Below are positions 1-5,923 of a stretch of DNA of 28,249 bases, piece after piece. How positions within the stretch are numbered: the first letter of the stretch is position 1; every line of letters starts with the position of its first letter. The stretch lies in contig URRM01000013.1 of assembly GCA_900550295.1 (NCBI GenBank), positions 1-28,249 of the forward strand, read 5' to 3'. Below the pieces are notes generated by a model. It worked only from the letters and a program-made list of their open reading frames with translations, did no database searches and had not been told where the DNA came from. Source of the stretch: an uncultured bacterium. GTDB lineage: Bacteria > Cyanobacteriota > Vampirovibrionia > Gastranaerophilales > Gastranaerophilaceae. The translations under genes were made by a program, and so were the position numbers.

Positions 1-5
1 AACTT

Positions 6-557
6 ATGAAAAAATTATTAATGGCATTATCTTTAACAATGGCATTGGCAACCGGTGGTGCCGTAATGGCTTCTGATTGCGGATGTCCTGTGCCGAAGGA
101 TGATTGTGGTTGTCAACCAAAATGTGAAAAACCTTGTAACAAACCAACATGTGAAGAATGTGCAGAAAACGCAAAATGTTATTCAGATTTTAGAGATCAA
201 AAACGTGAAGAAATATACTGTCGTTTAAATTTAGATACTTGTCAAAGAGAGCAAGCAATGGAAATTGAAGATAAATATGATGGCGATTTAGATTGTATTC
301 AAGATAAGATTAAAGCCGATCATAAATGTTTGTGTAATACTTTAAAAGCTTCTTGTTTGGATAAATCAGCAGTAAGAGATGCAGAAAAAACATTAAAACA
401 GGATATTAAAGACTTAAAAGCAAAATTAAAATGCATGGATAAAGATTTCAAAGCAATTTTGAAATGTGACCAAAAAGGTGATTACAGAACAATCAAAAGA
501 GAAATGCGCTATAGAGCAAAACACGCTATGAAATTCTGTTGTAAATGTGATAAATAG
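6..557 (+). CDS. Cysteine-rich exported protein of unknown function
   Basis: A 183-residue protein with a clear signal peptide: MKK, a hydrophobic core to about residue 20, and a probable signal peptidase I site after VMA (residue 22). The mature part has about 20 cysteines in roughly 160 residues, dense at the start (CGC, CGC, CEEC) and ending in FCCKCDK, with many Lys/Asp/Glu. The middle is helical and charged; the stretch around residues 73-100 (LNLDTCQREQA then long charged helices) faintly recalls the LTxxQ helices of Spy/CpxP periplasmic proteins, but that is only a resemblance. It lies alone, with a strong terminator after it; its ribosome binding site is outside the window. The function is not recognised. 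Cysteines could form disulfides or bind metal. The start is inferred from the signal peptide. Confidence 0.85.
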   Translation: MKKLLMALSLTMALATGGAVMASDCGCPVPKDDCGCQPKCEKPCNKPTCEECAENAKCYSDFRDQKREEIYCRLNLDTCQREQAMEIEDKYDGDLDCIQDKIKADHKCLCNTLKASCLDKSAVRDAEKTLKQDIKDLKAKLKCMDKDFKAILKCDQKGDYRTIKREMRYRAKHAMKFCCKCDK

Positions 558-586
558 ATAAATTCTAATATACTTAATAACTCATG

Positions 587-616
587 AGGGAGTGGTATTT
601 AGCCACTCTCTTTTTG
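587..616 (+). terminator. Rho-independent terminator after the Cys-rich gene
   Basis: GGGAGTGG (588-595) pairs with CCACTCTC (603-610) around a 7-nt loop and is followed directly by TTTTT (611-615). It lies 30 bases after the stop codon. Confidence 0.85.
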
Positions 617-643
617 TTAACAAATATTTACAATCATGTAAAT
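616..643 (+). promoter_or_regulatory. Dyad element ATTTAC-N6-GTAAAT, copy 1
   Basis: GTTAACAAATATTTACAA (616-633), four bases, then GTAAAT (638-643). It contains the perfect dyad ATTTAC (626-631) / GTAAAT (638-643) and directly abuts the AAAAAGGCAA promoter block. The same 18-base core plus GTAAAT at the same spacing recurs at 25390-25417. A regulator operator is inferred; no regulator is identified. Confidence 0.5.
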
Positions 644-683
644 AAAAAGGCAATTTTTTTATCAAAAAAAACTTAAATAAGTA
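644..683 (+). promoter_or_regulatory. Promoter with GGCAA element and ATAAGT box (copy A)
   Basis: AAAAAGGCAATTTTTTT (644-660) is followed 23 bases after GGCAA by ATAAGT (677-682). The same arrangement occurs at 20346-20385 and, on the minus strand, at 25338-25377. The predicted transcript would start about 18 bases before the 706 start codon. Which sigma factor reads it is unknown; it does not fit the usual sigma-70 or sigma-28 spacing well. Confidence 0.55.
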
Positions 684-705
684 TAAGGATATTGAAGAAA
701 GCATT

Positions 706-1239
706 ATGACAACAGGATTAACAACAACAACAAACTTCATAGCTCAAAAGATTGACAAGAATATGGTTGATTCAGTTACAAATGCAATTTTTCAAAGAGC
801 TGCATCAAAAGCAGGTCAAGCCGTAGAAACAGCAACAAATAATAACGTTTATAATACAGCAAATTTCAAACATACAGTACAAAATGATGTAATGACAGAA
901 GCAAGAAAATCATTACAAGCATCAATCAATCCATTTGCTGAAGGAATTTTTAAAGCACAATCATCACAAGCAACATCAGCAGCAAATGCAACAACAAATA
1001 CAAACGAAACGCAACAAGCTGGTTTAAGTGCAATTTCAAAGAATGCAGTAAGAACAACAACAAGAACAAGAGTTACAAACTCAATGGCATTGCAAAACAG
1101 TATGTTCACATCAGGTATTCGTGAATCAATGATGATACAAGCAAAAGATCAAATGGTAAATAATACAGATTTAATGTCTAGATTGCAATTTTTGAATGCA
1201 AAAACAGCGGTAAATACTTACCCTGCAAAACAATTCTAG
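706..1239 (+). CDS. Thr/Asn/Ala/Gln-rich protein, possibly in the flagellar regulon
   Basis: A 177-residue protein without cysteine, signal peptide or membrane segment. Composition is strongly biased to Thr, Asn, Ala, Gln and Ser; it opens with MTTGLTTTTNF and has a low-complexity Ala/Thr/Asn stretch near residues 85-105 and a more ordered Met-rich C-terminal part (about 125-165). It is a single-gene unit with its own promoter (644-683) and a terminator inside a 78-bp 3' UTR that is repeated exactly at 20467-20544. A polar, disordered, signal-less N-terminus is typical of substrates of the flagellar type III exporter, and the promoter type is shared with a flagellar-adjacent operon, so an exported or flagellum-associated role is possible; this is inference. 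The ribosome binding site is weak (GAAGAAAG). No family is recognised. Confidence 0.75.
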   Translation: MTTGLTTTTNFIAQKIDKNMVDSVTNAIFQRAASKAGQAVETATNNNVYNTANFKHTVQNDVMTEARKSLQASINPFAEGIFKAQSSQATSAANATTNTNETQQAGLSAISKNAVRTTTRTRVTNSMALQNSMFTSGIRESMMIQAKDQMVNNTDLMSRLQFLNAKTAVNTYPAKQF

Positions 1240-1243
1240 AAAC

Positions 1244-1321
1244 AAGATTTTTTATACTCTCTCTCTTAATATCCTCGTGTTTATTTAATGTCTGCCAATT
1301 CTATTGACAGACTTTTTATTA
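1244..1321 (+). repeat. 78-bp exact direct repeat, copy 1 (3' UTR)
   Basis: From AAGATTTTTTATACTC to CAGACTTTTTATTA this stretch is identical, base for base, to 20467-20544 about 19.2 kb away. It begins five bases after the stop codon of the 706-1239 gene and includes a CU-rich tract, ATATCCTCG and a terminator. Exact conservation of a non-coding 3' end is unusual. Confidence 0.95.
1290..1317 (+). terminator. Rho-independent terminator (repeat copy 1)
   Basis: GTCTG-c-CAAT / ATTG-a-CAGAC with loop TCT (1290-1312), one mismatch, followed by TTTTT (1313-1317). Confidence 0.8.
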
Positions 1322-1540
1322 TGTGTCGCCCGAGCAGAGTTGATTTTTGGGTAGATTGAAACGGAGAGAAACTCGTAACTTTGAGTGGAACGTTTACCTC
1401 TTGTAAACTTTGAGTTTTCGTTGCGATTGCAAGCGTTGCCGTTTAATGCGCGAGCATATTCTAAAACTTCTACCATATCACTCTGCAGAATAAAACATAA
1501 AAATAGTATGTCATTACAAAAAAATAACTAAGTTAAAAGG
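1322..1540. other. Gene-poor stretch; doubtful minus-strand ORF 1285-1476
   Basis: Less AT-rich than its surroundings. A 63-codon minus-strand ORF (1285-1476; basic and Asn/Ser-rich, ending SVNRIGRH) runs into the 78-bp repeat and its terminator, has no clear ribosome binding site and resembles no protein family I recognise. I read it as a gene remnant or dispersed repeat rather than a gene. 1477-1540 shows nothing further. Confidence 0.4.
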
Positions 1541-2100
1541 CTATGTATTAGGTTGTATAATTGCGTAATATATTGTATATTCTCGTTCTTTTCCGAGTTT
1601 ATTATATATTTTGTAGTTATATTCAAGTGGTTTTAAATTTTTGTTTTCGAATGGAACTAATTTTTTTAAGGATTCATTAAGCATGTCCTCATGTCTTGTC
1701 ATAATAATTGCACCATTTTTTTTAATTTCCTCTAGTGTAACCCAAGGGTTTGTATGTCCATATGTATCTAAAATCATTTTGGGATGAGAACTGTCATAGA
1801 TACTAATAGGTAGAGCATATTCTATGTATCCTCCAATGTATTTTAAATTTTTTCCTGTTGAATCGTGAAAAATAGCTTTCATATCTCTAGATATAGTTTT
1901 GTAAGGATAACGACTTCTAAAATTTTTCTCTACGGCGAATAGAACTGTCATTACTATAAAGATGATTATCATTGCTGCATGCTTTCTAATGCATCAGTTG
2001 GTAATAAATCTCTTATGAATGGAAGTATTGACCATATAATTACGTGAAGAACTAAAAAAATAATAAAAATTTTGTTTAAATTCCCTTTATTTTCGTTCAT
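1541..2100 (-). pseudogene. Internally deleted GT39-type membrane glycosyltransferase
   Basis: Two pieces of one membrane glycosyltransferase remain. The 5' piece (2100 down to 1969) encodes 43 residues: a first transmembrane helix (about residues 11-29) then RDLLPTDALESMQQ and TGA; an acidic loop after helix 1 in this style (DALE) is typical of ArnT/GT39-like GT-C enzymes. The 3' piece (1972-1541, 143 residues) is in another frame, overlaps by ATGA, starts with what looks like the last transmembrane helix (IIIFIVMTVLFAVEKN) and continues with a soluble C-terminal domain. The catalytic membrane core, expected to be several hundred residues, is missing, so an internal deletion with a frameshift is the simplest reading. 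A GAGG ribosome binding site precedes the 5' piece, preceded in turn by the left inverted site at 2117-2141. Either piece might still be translated. The family call is moderate; the broken state is clear if the family call is right. Confidence 0.7.
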
Positions 2101-2116
2101 TTTTAACCTCAAATTT

Positions 2117-2141
2117 CACAACAAAATAACAATGTGTTGTG
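2117..2141 (+). repeat. Inverted recombination-like site, left
   Basis: A 25-bp site with 9-bp arms (CACAACAAA and TGTGTTGTG) around the 7-bp centre ATAACAA. It matches 2246-2270 in inverted orientation: 21 of the 23 inner positions agree, including 14 consecutive ones (2127-2140 against 2247-2260). Outer bases extend its own dyad to TTTCACAACA / TGTTGTGAAA (2114-2123, 2135-2144). No T-run follows on either strand, so it is not a terminator. Arm-spacer-arm organisation is what tyrosine recombinases bind; function is inferred. Confidence 0.6.
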
Positions 2142-2190
2142 AAAAATAAAAAAGGGTTTATTTTAGTAAAAAAGAATAATAAAATCTGAG

Positions 2191-2210
2191 AAATATTAAA
2201 AATAATATTT
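2191..2210. repeat. AT-rich inverted repeat inside the flanked segment
   Basis: AAATATT (2191-2197) and AATATTT (2204-2210) flank AAAAAT. It sits in the middle of the segment bounded by the two inverted sites; it may be an operator or chance in AT-rich DNA. Confidence 0.3.
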
Positions 2211-2220
2211 TATTTGTGTT

Positions 2221-2250
2221 ATTATAGTCCTGTAATTTAAAGCTATACAA
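2221..2250 (-). promoter_or_regulatory. Candidate promoter inside the inverted-site segment
   Basis: Reading leftward, a perfect TATAAT (2226-2221) stands 18 bases after TTGTAT (2250-2245), whose bases overlap the right inverted site. It would start a transcript near 2213 that runs through the left site into the glycosyltransferase remnant. The -10 box is strong and the -35 box is poor. Confidence 0.4.
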
Positions 2251-2270
2251 CACATTGTTACTGTGTTGTA
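2246..2270 (-). repeat. Inverted recombination-like site, right
   Basis: A 25-bp site with perfect 9-bp arms (TACAACACA / TGTGTTGTA) around a 7-bp centre, four bases beyond the 3' end of the recombinase gene and inverted relative to 2117-2141. As it lacks a T-run it is a poor terminator for the recombinase. Confidence 0.6.
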
Positions 2271-2274
2271 AAAT

Positions 2275-2817
2275 TTATAAGATAAAGTTTCGATAGCTTT
2301 CATCAATTTTATCTTGATCAATTCCAATATAACGAAGTGTTATATCAGAAGAAGAGTGATTGAATATTTTTTGTAATATAACAATATCTTTAAATTGTTT
2401 GTAATGGTGATAACCAAATGTTTTGCGAAGGCTATGGGTGCCAATGTTATATTTTAAACCAAGTTGCAAGCAAGCATTATTCAAAATTTTATATGATTGA
2501 ATTCTATCTAAACGATTTTTACGTTGTGTTAAAAATAAAGGTTGATTATCATCCTTATTTTTTACGTAATCCTCTAAAATTAATTTTAACTTACTATTAA
2601 TTGGAAATTTTTTGTATTTATGCGTTTTCTTTTCCTTTATATTTATGTGGGAATGATTTCTAACATCTCCAACATTCAATGAAAGAATATCCGATATTCT
2701 TAAACCACTATTTATTCCCATAACAAATAACAAAAAATTTCTTTCGCTGTTTTTCTTCAGATAATTTTCAATTTTGACAATATCTTTTTTCTCTCTAATT
2801 GGTTCTACTACATTCAT
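2275..2817 (-). CDS. Stand-alone tyrosine recombinase (FimB/FimE-size)
   Basis: A site-specific tyrosine recombinase that would cut and rejoin DNA through a Tyr-DNA intermediate. The 180 residues are essentially only the catalytic domain: Arg40 in SGLRISDIL, a beta-hairpin Lys around 64-67, His128-x-x-Arg131 in THSLRKT, His154 in IFNHSS and the Tyr163 nucleophile in LRYIG. The N-terminal core-binding SAM-like domain of phage integrases and XerC/D is absent; 180-200 residues is the size of FimB/FimE-type inversion recombinases. The start has a perfect GGAGGT 7 bases upstream, and a 25-bp palindrome covers the promoter region. Directly downstream are two inverted 25-bp sites with the organisation of recombinase core sites. 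All catalytic residues are present, so I expect it to be active. It could also be an integrase remnant or a plasmid/transposon resolvase relative. Confidence 0.9.
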   Translation of the reverse strand: MNVVEPIREKKDIVKIENYLKKNSERNFLLFVMGINSGLRISDILSLNVGDVRNHSHINIKEKKTHKYKKFPINSKLKLILEDYVKNKDDNQPLFLTQRKNRLDRIQSYKILNNACLQLGLKYNIGTHSLRKTFGYHHYKQFKDIVILQKIFNHSSSDITLRYIGIDQDKIDESYRNFIL

Positions 2818-2832
2818 TTTAATACCTCCATA

Positions 2833-2857
2833 TTTAATTTATACGTTATAAATTAAA
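2833..2857. promoter_or_regulatory. 25-bp palindrome upstream of the recombinase
   Basis: TTTAATTTATA (2833-2843) and TATAAATTAAA (2847-2857) are exact complements around CGT. It lies just before the recombinase ribosome binding site, where an autoregulatory operator would sit. AT-richness lowers its weight, but 11 of 11 paired positions is beyond a casual match. Confidence 0.5.
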
Positions 2858-2886
2858 AGAGATAATAAATGGATATGGCAAGGTTG

Positions 2887-3540
2887 TTACTTATAACAAA
2901 TTTGGCAACCGGCGCCACCGAAGAGCATTGAATGTTTTTCTTTTATTTTTAAGTTGTGTTGTGCAAATAGTTCAATTAGTGCGTTTTCGTTAAAAAACAT
3001 TTGCTTTGATTTAACTAAGTATTCGTAAGGTAAATTGTCTTTATAAAATATTTTCACTAAATGCGGAACTATAATATCAAAAAGAATATCACCTAAGATG
3101 TTCTTTTTGCCAAAATCAAGGTGCATAAAAAGCCCGTTTGGTTTCAATACTCGATAAATTTCATCTAACGCATTGTCATAATTTTCGATGTTTCTAAGTC
3201 CAAAACTGATTGTTACAACATCAAAGTAATTATCTTCAAATGGTAAATTTGTACAATCTCCTTCAATAAAATTAACCCAAGGATATTTTTTACGTGCAAT
3301 TTCAAGCATCTTGTCTGAAAAATCAACCCCGATAACTTCACAAGATTTATCAATAAATCCTGCAATATCACCGGTTCCTGTACAGAGGTCTAAAACTTTT
3401 ACATTATGGGCATTTAAAAATTTTACAGATTGCTTTTTTATCCTAATGTGCTGTCCAAGTGACATAACATTATTGTTAAAATCATAGACTCTTGCAATTT
3501 TATTAAACATTTCTTGAATTTTTATTGGATTTTTATTCAT
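2887..3540 (-). CDS. UbiE/MenG-like SAM methyltransferase
   Basis: A class I SAM-dependent methyltransferase of the UbiE/MenG/COQ5 family, which C-methylates the ring in ubiquinone or (demethyl)menaquinone synthesis. Visible: the family opener MFNKIARVYDFNN (residues 11-23), motif I LDLCTGTGD (50-58), the SAM ribose acidic loop GVDFSDKM (71-78), GDCTNLPF, and the family signature SFGLRN (112-117), then YRVLKPNG (129-136). At 217 residues it is slightly short for the family (about 230-250), the C-terminal end being trimmed. No ribosome binding site is obvious before the ATG at 3540; Met11 is an alternative start. It stands alone, next to the recombinase and divergent from fliE. No other quinone genes are here, so the actual substrate is uncertain. 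Confidence 0.85.
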   Translation of the reverse strand: MNKNPIKIQEMFNKIARVYDFNNNVMSLGQHIRIKKQSVKFLNAHNVKVLDLCTGTGDIAGFIDKSCEVIGVDFSDKMLEIARKKYPWVNFIEGDCTNLPFEDNYFDVVTISFGLRNIENYDNALDEIYRVLKPNGLFMHLDFGKKNILGDILFDIIVPHLVKIFYKDNLPYEYLVKSKQMFFNENALIELFAQHNLKIKEKHSMLFGGAGCQICYK

Positions 3541-3576
3541 AAATAAAAGATAACTGAATGATTAAGTTTTGTAAAC

Positions 3577-3586
3577 CCACATGTGG
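3577..3586. promoter_or_regulatory. CCACATGTGG palindrome in the ubiE-fliE divergent region
   Basis: A perfect 10-bp palindrome in the 200-bp region between the divergently read methyltransferase and fliE, unusually GC-containing for this region. It may be a regulator half-site pair; evidence is only the symmetry. Confidence 0.3.
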
Positions 3587-3672
3587 AAATTTCATAACAA
3601 ATCATTAAGAAATAACTACATCAAATAGATGATTTTAAAATTAGCCTGTAATACAAAAAGATTAAATTAAAA

Positions 3673-3696
3673 AAAAATACTAAATATAAGCGAAAA
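3673..3696 (+). promoter_or_regulatory. Candidate fliE promoter
   Basis: AAAATACTAAATATAAGCG closely resembles the downstream half of the 20344-20385 promoter (AAAATACTTAATATAAGTG) with the TATAAG box at 3685-3690, but the upstream GGCAA block is missing. It lies about 50 bases before the fliE start; the rest of 3541-3740 holds no gene. Confidence 0.4.
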
Positions 3697-3740
3697 GAAA
3701 GACGAAAAAGAGAGAAGAATAAATAAAAGCGAGGTGTATT

Positions 3741-4076
3741 ATGAACGGATTTAATTCTGTAAATTTCAATTCACAAATTCCATCAATGCGCACATATGAT
3801 ACCGGCATGAGATTTGGAAGAATTACAAATATTGAAGACAATCCTGTAGGAAAACAAAGTTTTCAGGATGTTATGACAAACATGGTTTCAAACGTAAACG
3901 AACAGATGAACAAACCGGATGACTTGTTAGCAAAAGCTGCAAGCGGAGATCAAGGTGTTGATGTTCACGATGTAATGATTGCAATGTCACAAGCTGAGGT
4001 AACTTTGACCGTTGCAACAAATGCAGTTTCAAAAGTCATTCAAGCGTATGATAAAATTACACAAATTCAAGTATAG
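3741..4076 (+). CDS. fliE: Flagellar hook-basal body protein FliE
   Basis: FliE is the small adaptor joining the MS ring to the proximal rod, exported early by the flagellar type III system. The 111 residues match the family length (about 100-115). The C-terminal half carries the family signature: VDVHDVMIAMSQAEVTL, then NAVSKVIQAYDKITQIQV at the very end, as in canonical FliE. The N-terminus is polar and variable, as usual for a rod substrate. The ribosome binding site GCGAGG lies 7-8 bases before the ATG. It is the first gene of the fliE-fliF-(fliG)-fliH-flhA run, with a candidate promoter at 3673-3696. Its leader also carries AGAGAGA, a possible pairing partner of the CU-rich RNA at 20467-20544. 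Confidence 0.95.
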   Translation: MNGFNSVNFNSQIPSMRTYDTGMRFGRITNIEDNPVGKQSFQDVMTNMVSNVNEQMNKPDDLLAKAASGDQGVDVHDVMIAMSQAEVTLTVATNAVSKVIQAYDKITQIQV

Positions 4077-4148
4077 AATGATAATGCAAAGTAATAATAT
4101 TAATTAAATAAGTGAATAAAAAATCTTAAAAGACTGAGCAGGGGAAAT

Positions 4149-5825
4149 ATGGACTTTAAGAAAATTTTAGAAAACAAACCTTTATTATATGGAATTATAG
4201 CAGGCGTAGTAGTAATACTAGCGCTTGGTATAATGTCTGCAATTATGATTGCCGGCAATAAAGCAAATTCAAGTGAAGCTAAATTGGTTAGTGAAAAACC
4301 TATCCAAGAAGATATGACATTGTTAACAACAGACAATATCGGTAAAGCTATCGAAATTCAAGCATTATTAGCAAAAATAGGTATCACAGCATCAAGAACT
4401 TTGGATGGTACTAAATCTTCGATTGTATTGAGAAAAGGTACATACAATCAAAGTCAACGTGATGCAGCTTTGTTAGAAATTGTTAAAAGTGGTTTGATGG
4501 ATCAAAACGTAGGTTTGGAAATTTTCGACAAAGGTGATTTTACTTCTACAAAAGATGACAAAAGAATTCGTTTAGCAAGAGCTATCAATGGTGAATTAGC
4601 AAGATTAATCCGTAAAATGGACGGTATTGATAATGCTTCTGTATTTATTTCAATTCCAGAACAAACAATGTTCTCATCTATGCAAAAACCTGTTACAGCA
4701 ACAGTTCAATTAACAACAAAACTTTCAGGTGAAAAATTACCACCATTGAAAATTAAAGCAATCACTAACTTATTATTAGGTAGTGTTGCAGGCTTAACTG
4801 CAGATAATATTTCAATTACAGATACAAGTGGAAACGTATATTCAAGCATTATCGGTGCGGAAGATGAAATGCTTCAAAAGGTTGAAGAAAATGATAAATA
4901 CATGCAACAAAAAGTTAATGCACAATTAGACAGGTTAATTGGTAAAGGTAACTTTATTGCAACAGTAAGTACTTCATTGAAACAATCTCCGGTAGAAAAA
5001 TCAAGCATTATTTACGATCCAAACCAAAAAGCATCTGTATCAGAACAAACGTTCGTTGAAGGTTTGGGAGATGAATCATCAGATAATAGCAGAGGTTCAG
5101 GCAGAGCAAATGCAGTAAGTGTATACTTACCAAACGGCTTAGTAACTCCGGGTTCAGCAAATCAAGCATCTGCATCCTCTCAAAACAGAAATTACTCAAG
5201 ACAAGCTAGAGAAACTCAATATGGTGTTTCAAAAACTCAAATTAATGAATATATGAAACCTGGGGTAATCGAAGAAATTTCAATTGCAGTAACTTTAGAA
5301 AAGAATTCATTACCTGCAGATACAACTCTTGAAGAATTAAAAGAATTAATTGCGAGAGCAGCTAGTCCAAAAGTTAAACCTGAAAATGTAACAATTGCAT
5401 TGTCAGAAACAATAGAACCATACTTAGCAACAGACAGACCTGAAAACTTACCAAAGAAAGACGAATCAGGTAACCCATGGTGGTTGGTTCTAGCAATGGT
5501 TGGCGTATGCTTAACAGGTGGTTACGCAGTTGTATCAAGCAAGTTAAAAGCAAGCCAAATTGCTCATCAACAAGAAATGCAACAATTAAGAAACATTGCA
5601 AGCGAACAAGATGCACAATTACGTGATATGAATATGAAGGCAGCAGAATTGATTGAACGTCAATCACAATTACAACAAGGTTTGATTGAACAACAACAAA
5701 GAGAAATGGTGCCACAAATTCCACCACAAGTAATTGATGAAGCACTTGCAGCAATCCGCTCAGATGTTGATTCACTTGATCCAAACGAAACTGGTGAAAA
5801 GATTAGAAGTTGGATTGAAAGTTAA
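4149..5825 (+). CDS. fliF: Flagellar MS-ring protein FliF
   Basis: FliF polymerises into the membrane-embedded MS ring that houses the export gate and carries the rotor. The 558 residues fit the family. Visible: a short cytoplasmic start, transmembrane helix 1 (about 14-34), ring-building domains with the secretin-like pattern (RLARAINGELARLIRKMDGIDNASVFISIPEQ, here about residues 138-170), a Ser/Gly/Asn-rich periplasmic loop near 310-350, transmembrane helix 2 in the GNPWWLVLAMVGVCLTGG region (about 440-460), a Gln-rich coiled tail, and a C-terminal acidic helix (IDEALAAIRSDVDSLDPNETGEKIRSWIES) in the place where FliF binds FliG. The ribosome binding site is GCAGGGG, 7 bases before ATG. The retained FliG-binding tail suggests that a FliG-like partner exists. 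Confidence 0.95.
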   Translation: MDFKKILENKPLLYGIIAGVVVILALGIMSAIMIAGNKANSSEAKLVSEKPIQEDMTLLTTDNIGKAIEIQALLAKIGITASRTLDGTKSSIVLRKGTYNQSQRDAALLEIVKSGLMDQNVGLEIFDKGDFTSTKDDKRIRLARAINGELARLIRKMDGIDNASVFISIPEQTMFSSMQKPVTATVQLTTKLSGEKLPPLKIKAITNLLLGSVAGLTADNISITDTSGNVYSSIIGAEDEMLQKVEENDKYMQQKVNAQLDRLIGKGNFIATVSTSLKQSPVEKSSIIYDPNQKASVSEQTFVEGLGDESSDNSRGSGRANAVSVYLPNGLVTPGSANQASASSQNRNYSRQARETQYGVSKTQINEYMKPGVIEEISIAVTLEKNSLPADTTLEELKELIARAASPKVKPENVTIALSETIEPYLATDRPENLPKKDESGNPWWLVLAMVGVCLTGGYAVVSSKLKASQIAHQQEMQQLRNIASEQDAQLRDMNMKAAELIERQSQLQQGLIEQQQREMVPQIPPQVIDEALAAIRSDVDSLDPNETGEKIRSWIES

Positions 5826-5876
5826 TAAAGGCGATGAGATAACACGATTATAATAATCAAATTAAAAAGTCTTAAC

Positions 5877-5890
5877 CCTTATAGTCTTAA
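5877..5890 (+). repeat. Intergenic motif CCTTATAGTCTTAA
   Basis: This 14-mer in the fliF-fliG spacer recurs exactly on the minus strand at 10002-10015 (after yidD), with one mismatch at 20793-20806 (after the flgE-like gene), and weakly at 20715-20728. All are intergenic at edges of flagellar genes. Role unknown. Confidence 0.5.
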
Positions 5891-5923
5891 TGTTTTAAGG
5901 AAAGAAACGGATTTCAAAATAAA

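Noticed and set aside
644..683. Sigma-54 or sigma-28 promoter
   Set aside because: GGCAA recalls TGGCA of sigma-54 sites, but the TTGC -12 element at proper spacing is absent, and no GCCGATAA at the sigma-28 distance is found.
1285..1476. 63-codon minus-strand ORF
   Set aside because: No ribosome binding site, runs through a plus-strand terminator and the 78-bp repeat, and shows no recognisable family; kept only as a doubtful ORF in the 1322-1540 entry.
2114..2144. Terminator hairpin
   Set aside because: A good 10-bp stem but no T-run on either strand; better explained as half of the inverted site pair.
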